Notes: generated by a model from the letters alone, not told the origin. Shown: positions 44,386 through 53,001, counted from the first letter of the stretch. The stretch: DNA of 64,000 nt from Porcincola sp945869225 (GCF_052118625.1 NZ_JBQKGW010000007.1:1-64000); one strand, 5' to 3'. Made by a program: numbers and translations.

Positions 44386-44416
44386 GAGCTGCGGCGTTTG
44401 CTGCAGCTCTTTTTTT
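44386..44416 (+). terminator. Terminator of the rpsA operon
   Basis: 10-bp stem GAGCTGCGGC / GCTGCAGCTC with one G-T, GTTT loop, seven T that also open copy B of the dispersed repeat. Confidence 0.92.
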
Positions 44417-44462
44417 GAAGGCGGCCGTACACCATCAGGTGCGGAGCATGGGATGAAGGCGG
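44410..44462 (+). repeat. Terminator-linked dispersed hairpin repeat, copy B
   Basis: T-tract, then GAAGGCGGCCGTACACCATC and GGTGCGGAGCATGGGATGAA. The hairpin CATC-AG-GTGC-GGA-GCAT-GG-GATG is conserved with one G-T pair relative to copy C. Confidence 0.82.
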
Positions 44463-44572
44463 AAGACGTGTGCCGGAAGAGGCTGTCTTCACGGCCGGAA
44501 CTGATGAAGAGACGCATCTACAAATACAGACAGGTTTGGCTGGCAGAGCGGGGAGCAGCAGGGGGAGACCGG

Positions 44573-45886
44573 ATGATTCAGACAACACATCGTACAGTGG
44601 CTGATGAGCGCTACATCGCGGCAATGGAACTCAACCCGGAGACATGCATCTATTTTGATATTGAGACGACGGGGCTGAAGGCGGAGACCTCCCATCTGTA
44701 TCTGATTGGCTATGCCGTGCAAAAACAACCGGGAAGCTGGGAGATCACGCAGCTTTTTGCAGAACAGACAGAGGATGAGCGGCGCCTTCTGAAGGCCTTC
44801 TCTGACATCTGCATGCGGTACCGGACGGTCATTCATTTTAATGGAGACCGGTTTGATATCCCGTATCTGGAAACTAAATACCGGGAGTATTCGATGCCGT
44901 CCCCATTTTGCCGGATGGATACAGCGGATATCTACAGAATGGTCAGGCCTTATAAGGAACTTCTTGGGCTGGAAAGGCTGAATCAGAAAACAATCGAGCA
45001 GTTCCTCGGACTCAGACGAAAGGACCGGTACGATGGAGGACAGCTGATCTGGATATACAGGGCGTACAGAGATGGACGTTCGGAAGACCCGAAGGGGGAT
45101 CTTGAAAAGCTTCTGCTCCACAATTACGAAGATGTGCTTGGAATGCTGTCGCTGACAATGCTGACGGCCTACCCGGCTTTCTTTCAGATGGTGAAGGACA
45201 GCGAGATAAACAGTGAGAAAAATGGAGAGATGGATGGCGGCAGTGAAGAACAGGAGATTCGGAGGGATCTGCCGGCTGTAGACGTACGGCGCTGCAGCTG
45301 CTCGGTGGGACTGAGCACCGCGAATCTGTCAGACGGTGCAGGGGAAGATGACGTGGAACAGGCAGAGGGAGAAATGTGCGCCGAGGAGCTCAGGCTGAGT
45401 CTTCGGATGCCAGTCCCGGTGCCTGTCCCGGTTTCCGGCGAGGCAGCCGGCTACTCACTGGAGCTTTACGGAACGAAGGCGGAAATTCATATTCCACTGA
45501 GGGAGCGGACATTGTTTCATTTTTTTCCGGACTATAAAAACTATTATTATCTTCCTGCTGAGGACAGGGCTGTTCATAAGTCTGTCGGACAGTTTGTGGA
45601 CAGCCGGTTCCGGGAACAGGCAAAGGCAGAGAACTGCTATATCAGGGTGCGCGGAGTCTTTCTCCCATGTGCGTCTTCGCCTGCAGACAGGCAGGGGGAG
45701 GGAGCGGGCCGGACGTTTGAAGACGCTCTGGTATTTTTGGAGAGCCGAAAGGATAAAGCCGGGTGGATTCAGCTGACCGACGGGGTTATGGAAAGGCTCC
45801 GGTCGGACAAGGAAATGGCTCTTTCCTATGTCTGCAGTCTGCTTGCAGGCGTTTGCAGAAAACGGAAAAAACAGACGGACAGATGA
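44573..45886 (+). CDS. Ribonuclease H-like domain protein, YprB family
   Basis: 437 aa from the ATG at 44573 (GGGGGAG 6 nt upstream); in-frame ATGs at 44453 and 44504 exist, and 44453 falls inside repeat copy B. The exonuclease-like fold is seen in CIYFDIETTGLKAETSHLYLIGYAV, VIHFNGDRFDIPYL and LLLHNYEDVLGML, which hold the acidic metal ligands. YprB relatives are predicted nucleases, often beside YprA helicases, but no helicase is near. The C-terminal 230 residues are variable and cysteine-containing, without a known family. Confidence 0.85.
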   Translation: MIQTTHRTVADERYIAAMELNPETCIYFDIETTGLKAETSHLYLIGYAVQKQPGSWEITQLFAEQTEDERRLLKAFSDICMRYRTVIHFNGDRFDIPYLETKYREYSMPSPFCRMDTADIYRMVRPYKELLGLERLNQKTIEQFLGLRRKDRYDGGQLIWIYRAYRDGRSEDPKGDLEKLLLHNYEDVLGMLSLTMLTAYPAFFQMVKDSEINSEKNGEMDGGSEEQEIRRDLPAVDVRRCSCSVGLSTANLSDGAGEDDVEQAEGEMCAEELRLSLRMPVPVPVPVSGEAAGYSLELYGTKAEIHIPLRERTLFHFFPDYKNYYYLPAEDRAVHKSVGQFVDSRFREQAKAENCYIRVRGVFLPCASSPADRQGEGAGRTFEDALVFLESRKDKAGWIQLTDGVMERLRSDKEMALSYVCSLLAGVCRKRKKQTDR

Positions 45887-46028
45887 GACAGAACCAGGCC
45901 TTGAAGGCCCAGGACTGCATCGGAAATGGGCATCGGAAATGCCGCTTCCGGGTCTGTACTTTTTAATCAAAATATGCGAAAATACACACGAACTGTGAAC
46001 TTCTACATTGTTGAAAGGAGTTTTTGAC

Positions 46029-46772
46029 ATGATTTATTCACGAGAAGTAGAAGAGATGTGCCCGGTTGCACAGGGTGTGCATCATGGCGCTGCTCCGATC
46101 CCGGAGGAAGCGAAGTGGGTACAGGCGAAGGAAGTCAAAGATATTTCCGGATTCACCCATGGTGTAGGCTGGTGCGCACCGCAGCAGGGTGCCTGCAAGC
46201 TGTCCCTGAATATCAAGGAGGGTGTCATTCAGGAGTGTCTTGTTGAGACCATCGGATGTTCCGGTATGACGCACTCCGCAGCAATGGCTTCTGAGATCCT
46301 TCCGGGTCTGACGGTTCTTGAGGCTCTGAATACGGACCTCGTCTGCGATGCAATCAATACAGCCATGAGAGAGCTGTTCCTTCAGATCGCCTATGGCCGC
46401 AGCCAGTCTGCTTTCTCTGAGAATGGTCTTCCGGTCGGCGCCGGCCTTGAGGATCTCGGCAAGGGAATGCGTTCCCAGGTCGGAACCATGTACGGCACAC
46501 TGAAGAAGGGCCCGCGTTATCTGGAGATGACAGAGGGCTATGTCACCGGCATCGCGCTGGATGAAGACAGCGAGATCATCGGCTATACCTTCGTATCTCT
46601 TGGAAAGTTCACCGACTTCGTGAAGGGTGGAATGGCTCCGAACGATGCATGGGAGAAGGCAAAGGGACGCTATGGCCGTGTGCAGGATGCAGTGAAGATT
46701 CTGGATCCTCGTACCGACAAGGAAGTCGCCCTCAAGGATGTCCTGAAGAAGGACGATGCGCTTCTGAAATAA
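46029..46772 (+). CDS. Iron-sulfur cluster assembly scaffold protein (NifU/IscU N-terminal-like)
   Basis: 247 aa from the ATG at 46029, with AAAGGAG 9 nt upstream. Cysteines in GVGWCAPQQGACKLS, ETIGCSGMTHS and DLVCDAIN resemble the three cluster ligands of U-type scaffolds, though the protein is nearly twice the IscU length. It is the regular companion of the GGGtGRT protein, which starts 35 nt downstream. It likely holds or transfers a cluster for a dedicated target; that is inference. Codon bias is strong, suggesting high expression. Confidence 0.88.
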   Translation: MIYSREVEEMCPVAQGVHHGAAPIPEEAKWVQAKEVKDISGFTHGVGWCAPQQGACKLSLNIKEGVIQECLVETIGCSGMTHSAAMASEILPGLTVLEALNTDLVCDAINTAMRELFLQIAYGRSQSAFSENGLPVGAGLEDLGKGMRSQVGTMYGTLKKGPRYLEMTEGYVTGIALDEDSEIIGYTFVSLGKFTDFVKGGMAPNDAWEKAKGRYGRVQDAVKILDPRTDKEVALKDVLKKDDALLK

Positions 46773-46807
46773 GGCTGATGGGCTTTTGAGATAAGGAGGA
46801 TACGATA

Positions 46808-47818
46808 ATGGCTTTATTTGAATCATATGAGAGACGTATTGACAAGATCAACAGCGTCCTCAATTCATATGGCATCTCTTCCCTCGAGGAAGCACAGCAG
46901 ATCACAAAGGATGCCGGACTGGATGTCTACAACCTGATCAAGAGCATTCAGCCGATCTGCTTCGAGAACGCATGCTGGGCATACATCACCGGCGCTGCAA
47001 TCGCAATCAAGAAGGGCTGCCGCAAGGCGTCTGACGCGGCTGAGGCGATCGGCGAGGGCCTTCAGGCATTCTGCATCCCGGGTTCTGTCGCAGACACCCG
47101 TAAGGTTGGTCTTGGACATGGAAGACTGGGCGCAAGACTGCTGGATGAGGAGACAGAGTGCTTCTGCTTCCTTGCAGGTCATGAGTCCTTCGCGGCTGCT
47201 GAGGGTGCAATCGGAATTGCAACCAACGCAAACAAGGTTCGTAAGAAGCCGCTGCGCGTCATCCTGAACGGACTTGGAAAAGACGCAGCGCAGATCATTT
47301 CCCGTATCAACGGCTTCACCTATGTTGAGACAGAGTATGATCCGTACACCAATACCGTCAAGGAAGTTTTCCGCAAGAGCTATTCCAACGGAGTTCGTGC
47401 TTCTGTCAACTGCTATGGAGCAAACTCTGTACCGGAGGGCGTTGCAATCATGTGGAAGGAGAACGTGGATGTCTCCATCACCGGTAACTCCACCAACCCG
47501 ACCAGATTCCAGCACCCGGTAGCAGGCACCTACAAGAAGGAGCGCCTTGAGGCTGGCAAGAAGTACTTCTCTGTTGCATCCGGCGGCGGCACAGGCCGTA
47601 CTCTGCATCCGGATAACATGGCAGCAGGTCCGGCTTCCTATGGCTTCACGGATACCCTTGGACGCATGCATTCCGATGCACAGTTCGCTGGTTCTTCCTC
47701 CGTCCCGGCTCATGTCGAGATGATGGGTCTGATCGGCGCCGGCAACAACCCGATGGTCGGCATGACGGTTTCTACCGCTGTCGCAATCGAGGAAGCTGCA
47801 AAGGCTGGAAAGTTCTGA
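46808..47818 (+). CDS. GGGtGRT protein, function unknown
   Basis: 336 aa. The name-giving motif is seen as VASGGGTGRTLHPDNMAAGP at about residues 257-276. Other conserved-looking parts are CFENACWAYITGAAIAIKKGC, the FCIPGSVADTRKVGLGHGRLGARLL stretch and a C-terminal GAGNNPMVGMTVSTAVAIEEA. Glycine loops and several cysteines suggest a nucleotide or cluster site. It is translated with the scaffold protein upstream (35-nt gap, AAGGAGG before the ATG) and shares its strong codon bias. No biochemical role is known to me. Confidence 0.92.
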   Translation: MALFESYERRIDKINSVLNSYGISSLEEAQQITKDAGLDVYNLIKSIQPICFENACWAYITGAAIAIKKGCRKASDAAEAIGEGLQAFCIPGSVADTRKVGLGHGRLGARLLDEETECFCFLAGHESFAAAEGAIGIATNANKVRKKPLRVILNGLGKDAAQIISRINGFTYVETEYDPYTNTVKEVFRKSYSNGVRASVNCYGANSVPEGVAIMWKENVDVSITGNSTNPTRFQHPVAGTYKKERLEAGKKYFSVASGGGTGRTLHPDNMAAGPASYGFTDTLGRMHSDAQFAGSSSVPAHVEMMGLIGAGNNPMVGMTVSTAVAIEEAAKAGKF

Positions 47819-47837
47819 TCTGTGTGATCAAAGATCA

Positions 47838-47879
47838 AAAAAGCGGTTCGCATCAATTTGGTGCGGACCGCTTTTTTTC
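47838..47879. terminator. Bidirectional terminator after the GGGtGRT gene
   Basis: 11-bp stem AGCGGTTCGCA / TGCGGACCGCT with one G-T, 9-nt loop, seven T on plus and six on minus. On the minus strand it could also end the nnr transcript. Confidence 0.93.
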
Positions 47880-47961
47880 AGAATAGTGCCATATCAACAG
47901 ACATGTCTGAAGCTGAAAGGGGAAACCTGAACGGGGCTGCCGATTCTTCGACGGCAAGGCG

Positions 47962-48069
47962 TCTGGACGTGAAGGGCAGGTCTGTCTTAGAAACGAATAC
48001 CTTTCAGCGACACAGGATCTGGAGATGAAGGGCAGGCATGTCCTAGAAGCGAATCCCCTTCAGCACCTC
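47962..48069. repeat. Tandem duplication of the nnr 3' end
   Basis: Two copies of about 50 bp with 56-bp period (47962 and 48018), roughly 80-85 percent identical by eye. The right copy holds the last codons and stop of nnr (LKGIRF then stop). The left copy, read on the minus strand, also encodes LKGIRF then stop. Confidence 0.8.
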
Positions 48070-49641
48070 CGGGAGAAAGTCCGCCAGGTCTCCGGCTTTC
48101 ATGCTCCTTGTGCCGAGGGCTTCTGCAGCCTTGTCTCCGGCCATTGCATGAAGAAGGACGCCGGCCTGTGCTGCATCAAAGGGCTCCAGTCCCTGCGCCA
48201 GCAGAGAACCGATGATACCGGTCAGAGAATCGCCGGAGCCGGCAGTTGCCATGCCTTCATTGCCGAGTGTGTTGAGCATCGTATCAGCACCGTCTGTGAC
48301 GACGGTCCGTGCACCCTTCAGGACGACCGTCATTCCCGTCTTCCGGGAATAGGATCGCGCAACATGAACAGGGTCGGTCAGAATTTCATTCATCGGCGAA
48401 TGAGTAAGCCGGCTCATTTCTCCCGGATGTGGGGTGATGACAGCCGAAACGTCACAAAAATCTGTCCCGGGGGCTGTGTCAGATACAGAATCGGACAGTC
48501 TTTCGGGCGAAAGAAGCTTCTGATGCTCTGCCAGAAGGTTCAGGGCATCCGCATCGAGGACGGCAGAACCTCTGTAGTTCCGAAGGAAGGCCGTCAGTAT
48601 CGAGAGACTGGAGGCGTCTGTTCCAAGCCCCGGACCGACTGCAGCTGCATCACACCATAAGAGCCATCGGGCAAGCAGTTTCCTGCCGTCCGAATCCGGA
48701 GAGAGATCGGCCGGCCACGGGGCAAAGAGCGCTTCCGGGACAGCGGTCTGGACCGCAAGCCGGTTGTCAGGATGAGACAGCACGCACACCATTCCGACGC
48801 CGCTCCGCAGTGCAGACCTGGCAGCCAGGATTGCAGCGCCGGCCATACCGGTATTTCCGGAGATGATGAGCAGCTTTCCGCAGTCACCCTTGTGGTCATC
48901 GGCATGCCGCCTGGGTAGAAGGGCGGACAGATCGTTTTCCTCCAGCGTATAAGCCGGGGCGTTTTCCCTGTCCGGATTGCTGCAGCCAGAGACTGCCTGA
49001 AAGCCGGCGTGGAAGGGAACAGAATTCCGAATTCCGACATCGCAGGTGATCAGCTTTCCGCAGCGTTCAGCACCGGGGAACAGCTTCTGCCCGAGCTTTT
49101 CAAACTGGAAGGTGACCGTCAGGTCTGCATGGATGGCCGTGCCGAGAATCTGTCCGTTGTCGGCGGACACGCCCGATGGCATATCCACTGAAAGCACCGG
49201 TGTATCCGACCGGTTTACAGCGTTAATGAGATCAGCATACCTTCCCAGAATTTCCCGTGAAAGGCCGATTCCGAACAAGGCGTCGATGATCAAATCGTAG
49301 CCGGAGAGACTGGCATCATCTGGGAGAACCTGTCCGCCGCAGCGCTGGAAGATGTCCTCCTCCAGCTGGCATTGTTTGGTCATGCGGGCATGTGTCCCGA
49401 GAAAGAGGACATCCGCCCGGATCCCCAGATCCATCAGAAGCCTTGCAGCGGCAAAGCCGTCCCCACCATTGTTGCCGCTCCCGCACAGCACAAGCACATT
49501 CTCTGGATGAAAATGTTTCACCGCCGCGTCTCTGACAGCGAGCGCGGCACGCTCCATCAGGACTTCGGACGGGATCCCGTATTGCATCATCGTGGAAACG
49601 TCACACGATTTCATTTCCGAACTGTTTAAGAGAACTTTCAT
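48043..49641 (-). CDS. nnr: Bifunctional NAD(P)HX epimerase/dehydratase
   Basis: 532 aa on the minus strand; GGGAGGTG lies about 6 nt before the ATG. The N-terminal YjeF epimerase domain shows NVLVLCGSGNNGGDGFAAAR and DALFGIGLSREILG; the C-terminal YjeF dehydratase domain shows ITPHPGEMSRL, VVLKGARTVV and TAGSGDSLTGIIGSLLAQG. It repairs hydrated NADH and NADPH, using ADP or ATP. Both domains look complete. Its last six codons are duplicated downstream. Confidence 0.96.
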   Translation of the reverse strand: MKVLLNSSEMKSCDVSTMMQYGIPSEVLMERAALAVRDAAVKHFHPENVLVLCGSGNNGGDGFAAARLLMDLGIRADVLFLGTHARMTKQCQLEEDIFQRCGGQVLPDDASLSGYDLIIDALFGIGLSREILGRYADLINAVNRSDTPVLSVDMPSGVSADNGQILGTAIHADLTVTFQFEKLGQKLFPGAERCGKLITCDVGIRNSVPFHAGFQAVSGCSNPDRENAPAYTLEENDLSALLPRRHADDHKGDCGKLLIISGNTGMAGAAILAARSALRSGVGMVCVLSHPDNRLAVQTAVPEALFAPWPADLSPDSDGRKLLARWLLWCDAAAVGPGLGTDASSLSILTAFLRNYRGSAVLDADALNLLAEHQKLLSPERLSDSVSDTAPGTDFCDVSAVITPHPGEMSRLTHSPMNEILTDPVHVARSYSRKTGMTVVLKGARTVVTDGADTMLNTLGNEGMATAGSGDSLTGIIGSLLAQGLEPFDAAQAGVLLHAMAGDKAAEALGTRSMKAGDLADFLPEVLKGIRF

Positions 49642-49671
49642 GCCATCACCTCCCAGTCGGCTGTCAGAAAT

Positions 49672-49700
49672 ATTTTAGCAGACAATTCACCCGATGAGAA
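49672..49700 (-). promoter_or_regulatory. Probable promoter of nnr
   Basis: Minus strand: TTCTCA, 17 bp, TAAAAT, with an extended -10 (TGC before the hexamer). Confidence 0.6.
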
Positions 49701-49759
49701 GAAAAAAACAGAATAATGACGGCAGGAGACGGTTCGGCACTGGTCATCTGGAGTTACAC

Positions 49760-49789
49760 TTTACAGTTTGCCGTCATTTGTGTTAAATA
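49760..49789 (+). promoter_or_regulatory. Probable promoter of lysA
   Basis: TTTACA, 18 bp, TAAATA; the leader of about 40 nt is too short for a lysine riboswitch. Confidence 0.55.
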
Positions 49790-49833
49790 AGATGGAATGC
49801 GATTGTTTGACTCAATTGATCAGGAGGCGCCAG

Positions 49834-51126
49834 GTGGTTAAAAATCCGTTCGTGACATTCGAGCAGGTACAGGAGATTGCGAAGGAGTATCCGACTCCGT
49901 TCTATCTGTATGACGAGAAGGGGATTCGGGAGAACGCAAAGAAGGTTCAGAGAGCCTTTGCGTGGAATCCGGGCTTCAAGGAATATTTTGCCGTAAAGGC
50001 AACGCCCAACCCGTTTCTGATGAAAATTCTGCATGAATACGGCTGCGGGAGCGACTGCTCCTCACCGGCAGAGCTGATGCTGGCGGAGGCATCCGGGATT
50101 ACCGGACAGGAGATTATGTACTCCTCCAACGATACAGAGCCGGAGGAGTTCCGCTACGCCAATGAGCTCGGCGCAATCATCAATCTTGATGATATTACCC
50201 ATATCCCGGTTGTGGAGAAGGTGCTGGGCAGACTGCCGGAGACGATGAGCTGCCGCTTTAATCCGGGCGGAGTTTACAGACTGTCGAATGGTATCATGGA
50301 CAATCCGGGAGACTCCAAATACGGGATGACGGAAGAGCAGATTTTTGAAGCGTACCGGATCCTGAAGCAGAAGGGCGTGAAACATTTCGGCCTTCATGCA
50401 TTTCTTGTATCCAATACCGTGACCAATGACTACTACCCGGCGCTGGCGCGGACTCTGTTCGAACTTGCCGTCAGGCTCCGGAATGAGACCGGCTGCAGCA
50501 TCGAGTTCATCAACCTTTCTGGCGGCGTCGGTATTCCATATCGCCCGGACCAGGAGCCGAATGATATCCAGAAGATCGGAGAAGGCGTGCACAAGGTCTA
50601 TGATGAGATCCTGGCGAGGAACGGCATGGGCCATGTGAAGATCTTCACAGAGATGGGACGCTTCATGATGGGACCGTACGGGGCGCTTATTACCAGAGCC
50701 ATCAACGAGAAGCATATCTACAAGGAGTATATCGGCGTGGACGCCTGCGCGGCAAACCTGATGAGGCCGGCCATGTACGGCGCGTACCATCACATCACAG
50801 TGCTCGGCAAGGAACAGCTTCCGCATGACCACAGATACGATGTGACGGGTTCTCTGTGTGAGAACAATGATAAGTTTGCAGTTGACCGCGATCTTCCGGA
50901 GATCAACAAGGGAGACTACCTGTTCATTCACGATGCCGGGGCGCACGGCTTCTCGATGGGCTATAACTACAACGGCCGCCTCTGGTCATCGGAGCTGCTT
51001 CTGAAGGAAGATGGAAGCGTGCAGCTGATCCGGAGAAGGGAGACGCCGAGGGACTACTTTGCAACCTTTGACTGCTTCCCGGTCGGGAAAAAACTGGATG
51101 AGATTGAGGACAGGGAGAAGTTCTGA
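49834..51126 (+). CDS. lysA: Diaminopimelate decarboxylase
   Basis: 430 aa from a GTG at 49834, with AGGAGG about 8 nt upstream; an ATG 14 codons earlier lacks a ribosome site. The PLP lysine is in FAVKATPNPFLM; the substrate cysteine is in GSLCENNDKFA; HAFLVSNTV and GGVGIPYRPDQEPND are fold-type III features. It makes lysine from meso-diaminopimelate. The C-terminus and low similarity to B. subtilis-type enzymes suggest the clostridial variant. The HicB-like gene follows after 16 nt. Confidence 0.93.
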   Translation: MVKNPFVTFEQVQEIAKEYPTPFYLYDEKGIRENAKKVQRAFAWNPGFKEYFAVKATPNPFLMKILHEYGCGSDCSSPAELMLAEASGITGQEIMYSSNDTEPEEFRYANELGAIINLDDITHIPVVEKVLGRLPETMSCRFNPGGVYRLSNGIMDNPGDSKYGMTEEQIFEAYRILKQKGVKHFGLHAFLVSNTVTNDYYPALARTLFELAVRLRNETGCSIEFINLSGGVGIPYRPDQEPNDIQKIGEGVHKVYDEILARNGMGHVKIFTEMGRFMMGPYGALITRAINEKHIYKEYIGVDACAANLMRPAMYGAYHHITVLGKEQLPHDHRYDVTGSLCENNDKFAVDRDLPEINKGDYLFIHDAGAHGFSMGYNYNGRLWSSELLLKEDGSVQLIRRRETPRDYFATFDCFPVGKKLDEIEDREKF

Positions 51127-51142
51127 AACGGTGAAGTGACTT

Positions 51143-51457
51143 ATGAGAGCAAAGTATCCAGCAATTTTAACGCAAGATGGAGAATGTGTGCTTGTTGAAG
51201 TACCTGACCTGGGAATTCTCACAGAAGGGAAAAACATGCGAGACGCAATCGATATGGCGAGAGATGCAATAGGACAAAAGGGCATCACCATGCATGATCA
51301 CCAGCAGAAGGTTCCGGAACCTTCTGCAATCGAAGAGATTGATGTGCATGCAGGAACGTTTGCAGATGCAGGTCCTGGAACACTGGTTGCGGTGGATGTC
51401 GATTTTGATGATTTTCGAAGAGAATACGACACCAGAAGCGCGGTGAATCATGAATAA
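51143..51457 (+). CDS. Orphan HicB-like protein
   Basis: 104 aa. The HicB RNase-H-like fold is seen in MRAKYPAILTQDGECVLVEVPDL and GKNMRDAIDMARDAIG. The C-terminal half (VDVHAGTFADAGPGTLVAVDVDFDDFRREYD) resembles HicB antitoxins that neutralise HicA mRNA interferases. No HicA-sized gene lies on either side, and the C-terminal DNA-binding helix-turn-helix or ribbon-helix-helix is not evident. It follows lysA by 16 nt with a weak ribosome site, so it may be co-transcribed with it. Confidence 0.82.
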   Translation: MRAKYPAILTQDGECVLVEVPDLGILTEGKNMRDAIDMARDAIGQKGITMHDHQQKVPEPSAIEEIDVHAGTFADAGPGTLVAVDVDFDDFRREYDTRSAVNHE

Positions 51458-51502
51458 GATGCAGGGGCATCTGTACCTATTAAGTGAAGATCGTTGCCGA
51501 GG

Positions 51503-51530
51503 GATGCGTCTGCTGAAAAGCGGACGCATC
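51503..51530 (+). other. 12-bp GAAA-tetraloop hairpin after the HicB gene
   Basis: GATGCGTCTGCT and AGCGGACGCATC pair over 12 positions with one G-T, closed by GAAA. No T-tract follows, so it is not a simple terminator; it may be a 3' stabilising hairpin. Confidence 0.6.
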
Positions 51531-51587
51531 ATGATTGCAAACTTACCTTCACAACTTAACAGCCGCTGTTTGAATGATCAAAAAAGA

Positions 51588-51616
51588 TTGTCACATCCGT
51601 CTGTCTGTGATAGAAT
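51588..51616 (+). promoter_or_regulatory. Sigma-A promoter of tRNA-Leu
   Basis: TTGTCA, 17 bp, TAGAAT; 38 nt before the mature tRNA. Confidence 0.78.
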
Positions 51617-51654
51617 CCAACCTGTGTGGCTTCAATTTATTTAAGAAAAGTTCA

Positions 51655-51737
51655 GCCGGTGTGTCGGAATGGCAGACGAAGCAGACTCAAAATCTGCGGC
51701 AGGAAACTGCGTGTGGGTTCAAGTCCCACCACCGGCA
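51655..51737 (+). tRNA. tRNA-Leu (anticodon CAA)
   Basis: 83-nt class II tRNA with a long variable arm. Acceptor GCCGGTG / CACCGGC, anticodon stem GCAGA / TCTGC with loop CTCAAAA (anticodon CAA), T arm GTGGG-TTCAAGT-CCCAC. Discriminator A; CCA not encoded. It reads UUG. Confidence 0.97.
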
Positions 51738-51742
51738 TTATG

Positions 51743-51790
51743 AAAAAGTCCCAGGATGCTTGTTGATAACAGCATTTCCGGGACTTTTTC
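51743..51790. terminator. Bidirectional terminator of tRNA-Leu and the second HicB gene
   Basis: AAAAAGTCCC...GGGACTTTTT outer stem with an inner ATGC/GCAT pairing; T-tracts on both strands. Confidence 0.85.
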
Positions 51791-51807
51791 TTATCTTGAA
51801 GTATTTG

Positions 51808-52215
51808 TCAATCTATGGACTTCTGCGTCAGCCCGAGCAGCGCATCCTGAAGAAGACGGGAGAAGTTGACATTCCGCGCTTCTCCGTAGGCATTCAGCCA
51901 TGCGGGAATCGTGATGTTTTTGCGGACAGCCTTCTCAGCATGCGCATCGGAGTAAGCACCCATATCAATCAGGATCAGGCTGACAAAGGCCCCCCTGCCC
52001 GGCGCTTTGATCGCTTCATAGGGCGATGCTTTCCGAATCTGCCTTCCGGATTCCATGTGGATGAGGATGTAGCGGGCGGCCTCATCGCAGATATTCTCCA
52101 TCGCTTCTTCCAGTGTATCGCCGCCGGAAGAGCAGCCTTCAAGATCCGGGACCTCCACATCATAGCCGCTGTTATCGTCGTAAGGCGTAAAGATTGCCGG
52201 ATAGATGAGCTTCAT
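51808..52215 (-). CDS. Orphan HicB family antitoxin-like protein
   Basis: 135 aa. The N-terminal HicB domain is clear (YPAIFTPYDDNSGYDVEVPDLEGCSSGGDTLEEAMENICDEA). The C-terminus (RKNITIPAWLNAYGEARNVNFSRLLQDAL) is a ribbon-helix-helix DNA-binding module, as in HicB autoregulators. GGGGGAAT lies 5 nt before the ATG. No HicA toxin gene is adjacent on either strand. Together with the HicB protein at 51143 it flanks tRNA-Leu. Confidence 0.9.
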   Translation of the reverse strand: MKLIYPAIFTPYDDNSGYDVEVPDLEGCSSGGDTLEEAMENICDEAARYILIHMESGRQIRKASPYEAIKAPGRGAFVSLILIDMGAYSDAHAEKAVRKNITIPAWLNAYGEARNVNFSRLLQDALLGLTQKSID

Positions 52216-52275
52216 GTCAATTCCCCCTGCATGCTGTAATTATGATATAGTTGACGGAGTGAATGAATCATCCTC

Positions 52276-52305
52276 ATCATACACACAATACGTATAAATT
52301 GTCAA
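52276..52305 (-). promoter_or_regulatory. Strong sigma-A promoter of the second HicB gene
   Basis: Minus strand: TTGACA, 18 bp, TATGAT, with a 5' leader of about 55 nt. Confidence 0.75.
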
Positions 52306-52332
52306 AACAGACTTTACATACAGGGACTCTCA

Positions 52333-53001
52333 ATGGAACAGACGGCTTTTTTTATTCCTCTGATGGATCTGATCGGGACGATTGCCTTTGCGCTGTCAGG
52401 AGCAGTGCTGGCGATCGGACGGGACATGGATATCTTCGGTGTCAATATTCTGGCGATTGTAACCGCAACAGGCGGCGGAATGATTCGCGATACGCTGATC
52501 GGCAAGTTTCCGCCGGTCATGTTCCGGAATCCGTTTTATGTCCTGATCTCTTCCATTACCGCAAACTGCTGCTTCATTTTCTTTTTCATCAAGGCGCGCA
52601 GGAAAGTAGCGATTCCGGACAACATGGTCAAGGTCTATGCGCAGGTATTTTTCTGGTTTGACACGCTGGGGCTGGCAGCATTCTCTGTCGACGGTGTATA
52701 TGCGGGACTCTCCGTCGGACAGCACAGGAGCGTGTTTTTGCTGACATTTCTGGGGGTCATGACCGGTGTCGGGGGAGGCGTTCTGCGAGATCTGCTTGCA
52801 AATCAGATGCCCGTCATTCTGACGCGGAATATCTATGCCTGCGCGTCCATCGCAGGTGCACTTGTGATGGCGCTATGCCTGGAGGGCGGAGTAGAGCGGA
52901 ACACGGCAATCCTTGCGGGGTTCTTTACGGTGATTCTCATCAGGTGTATGGCACACCGGTTTAAATGGAACCTGCCGAAGGTTACTTCCGGCCGCAGATA
53001 A
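52333..53001 (+). CDS. TRIC/UPF0126 family membrane protein (YvgT/YicG-like)
   Basis: 222 aa with about seven hydrophobic helices arranged as two UPF0126 repeats. Each repeat carries the Gly-rich TGGG-x-x-RD motif: TATGGGMIRDTLIG in the first, TGVGGGVLRDLLAN in the second. Bacterial TRIC relatives are homotrimeric monovalent cation channels; a transport role for glycine has also been suggested for some. The ribosome site is weak (AGGGA). It is divergent from the second HicB gene and convergent with tmcAL. Confidence 0.93.
   Translation: MEQTAFFIPLMDLIGTIAFALSGAVLAIGRDMDIFGVNILAIVTATGGGMIRDTLIGKFPPVMFRNPFYVLISSITANCCFIFFFIKARRKVAIPDNMVKVYAQVFFWFDTLGLAAFSVDGVYAGLSVGQHRSVFLLTFLGVMTGVGGGVLRDLLANQMPVILTRNIYACASIAGALVMALCLEGGVERNTAILAGFFTVILIRCMAHRFKWNLPKVTSGRR

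Noticed and set aside
49642..49833. Lysine riboswitch before lysA
   Set aside because: The leader from the predicted start is about 40 nt, far too short, and no lysine-box core is seen.
51450..51644. Small open frame as a HicA partner of the HicB gene
   Set aside because: The 64-residue product lacks the HicA double-stranded RNA-binding pattern and has no ribosome site.
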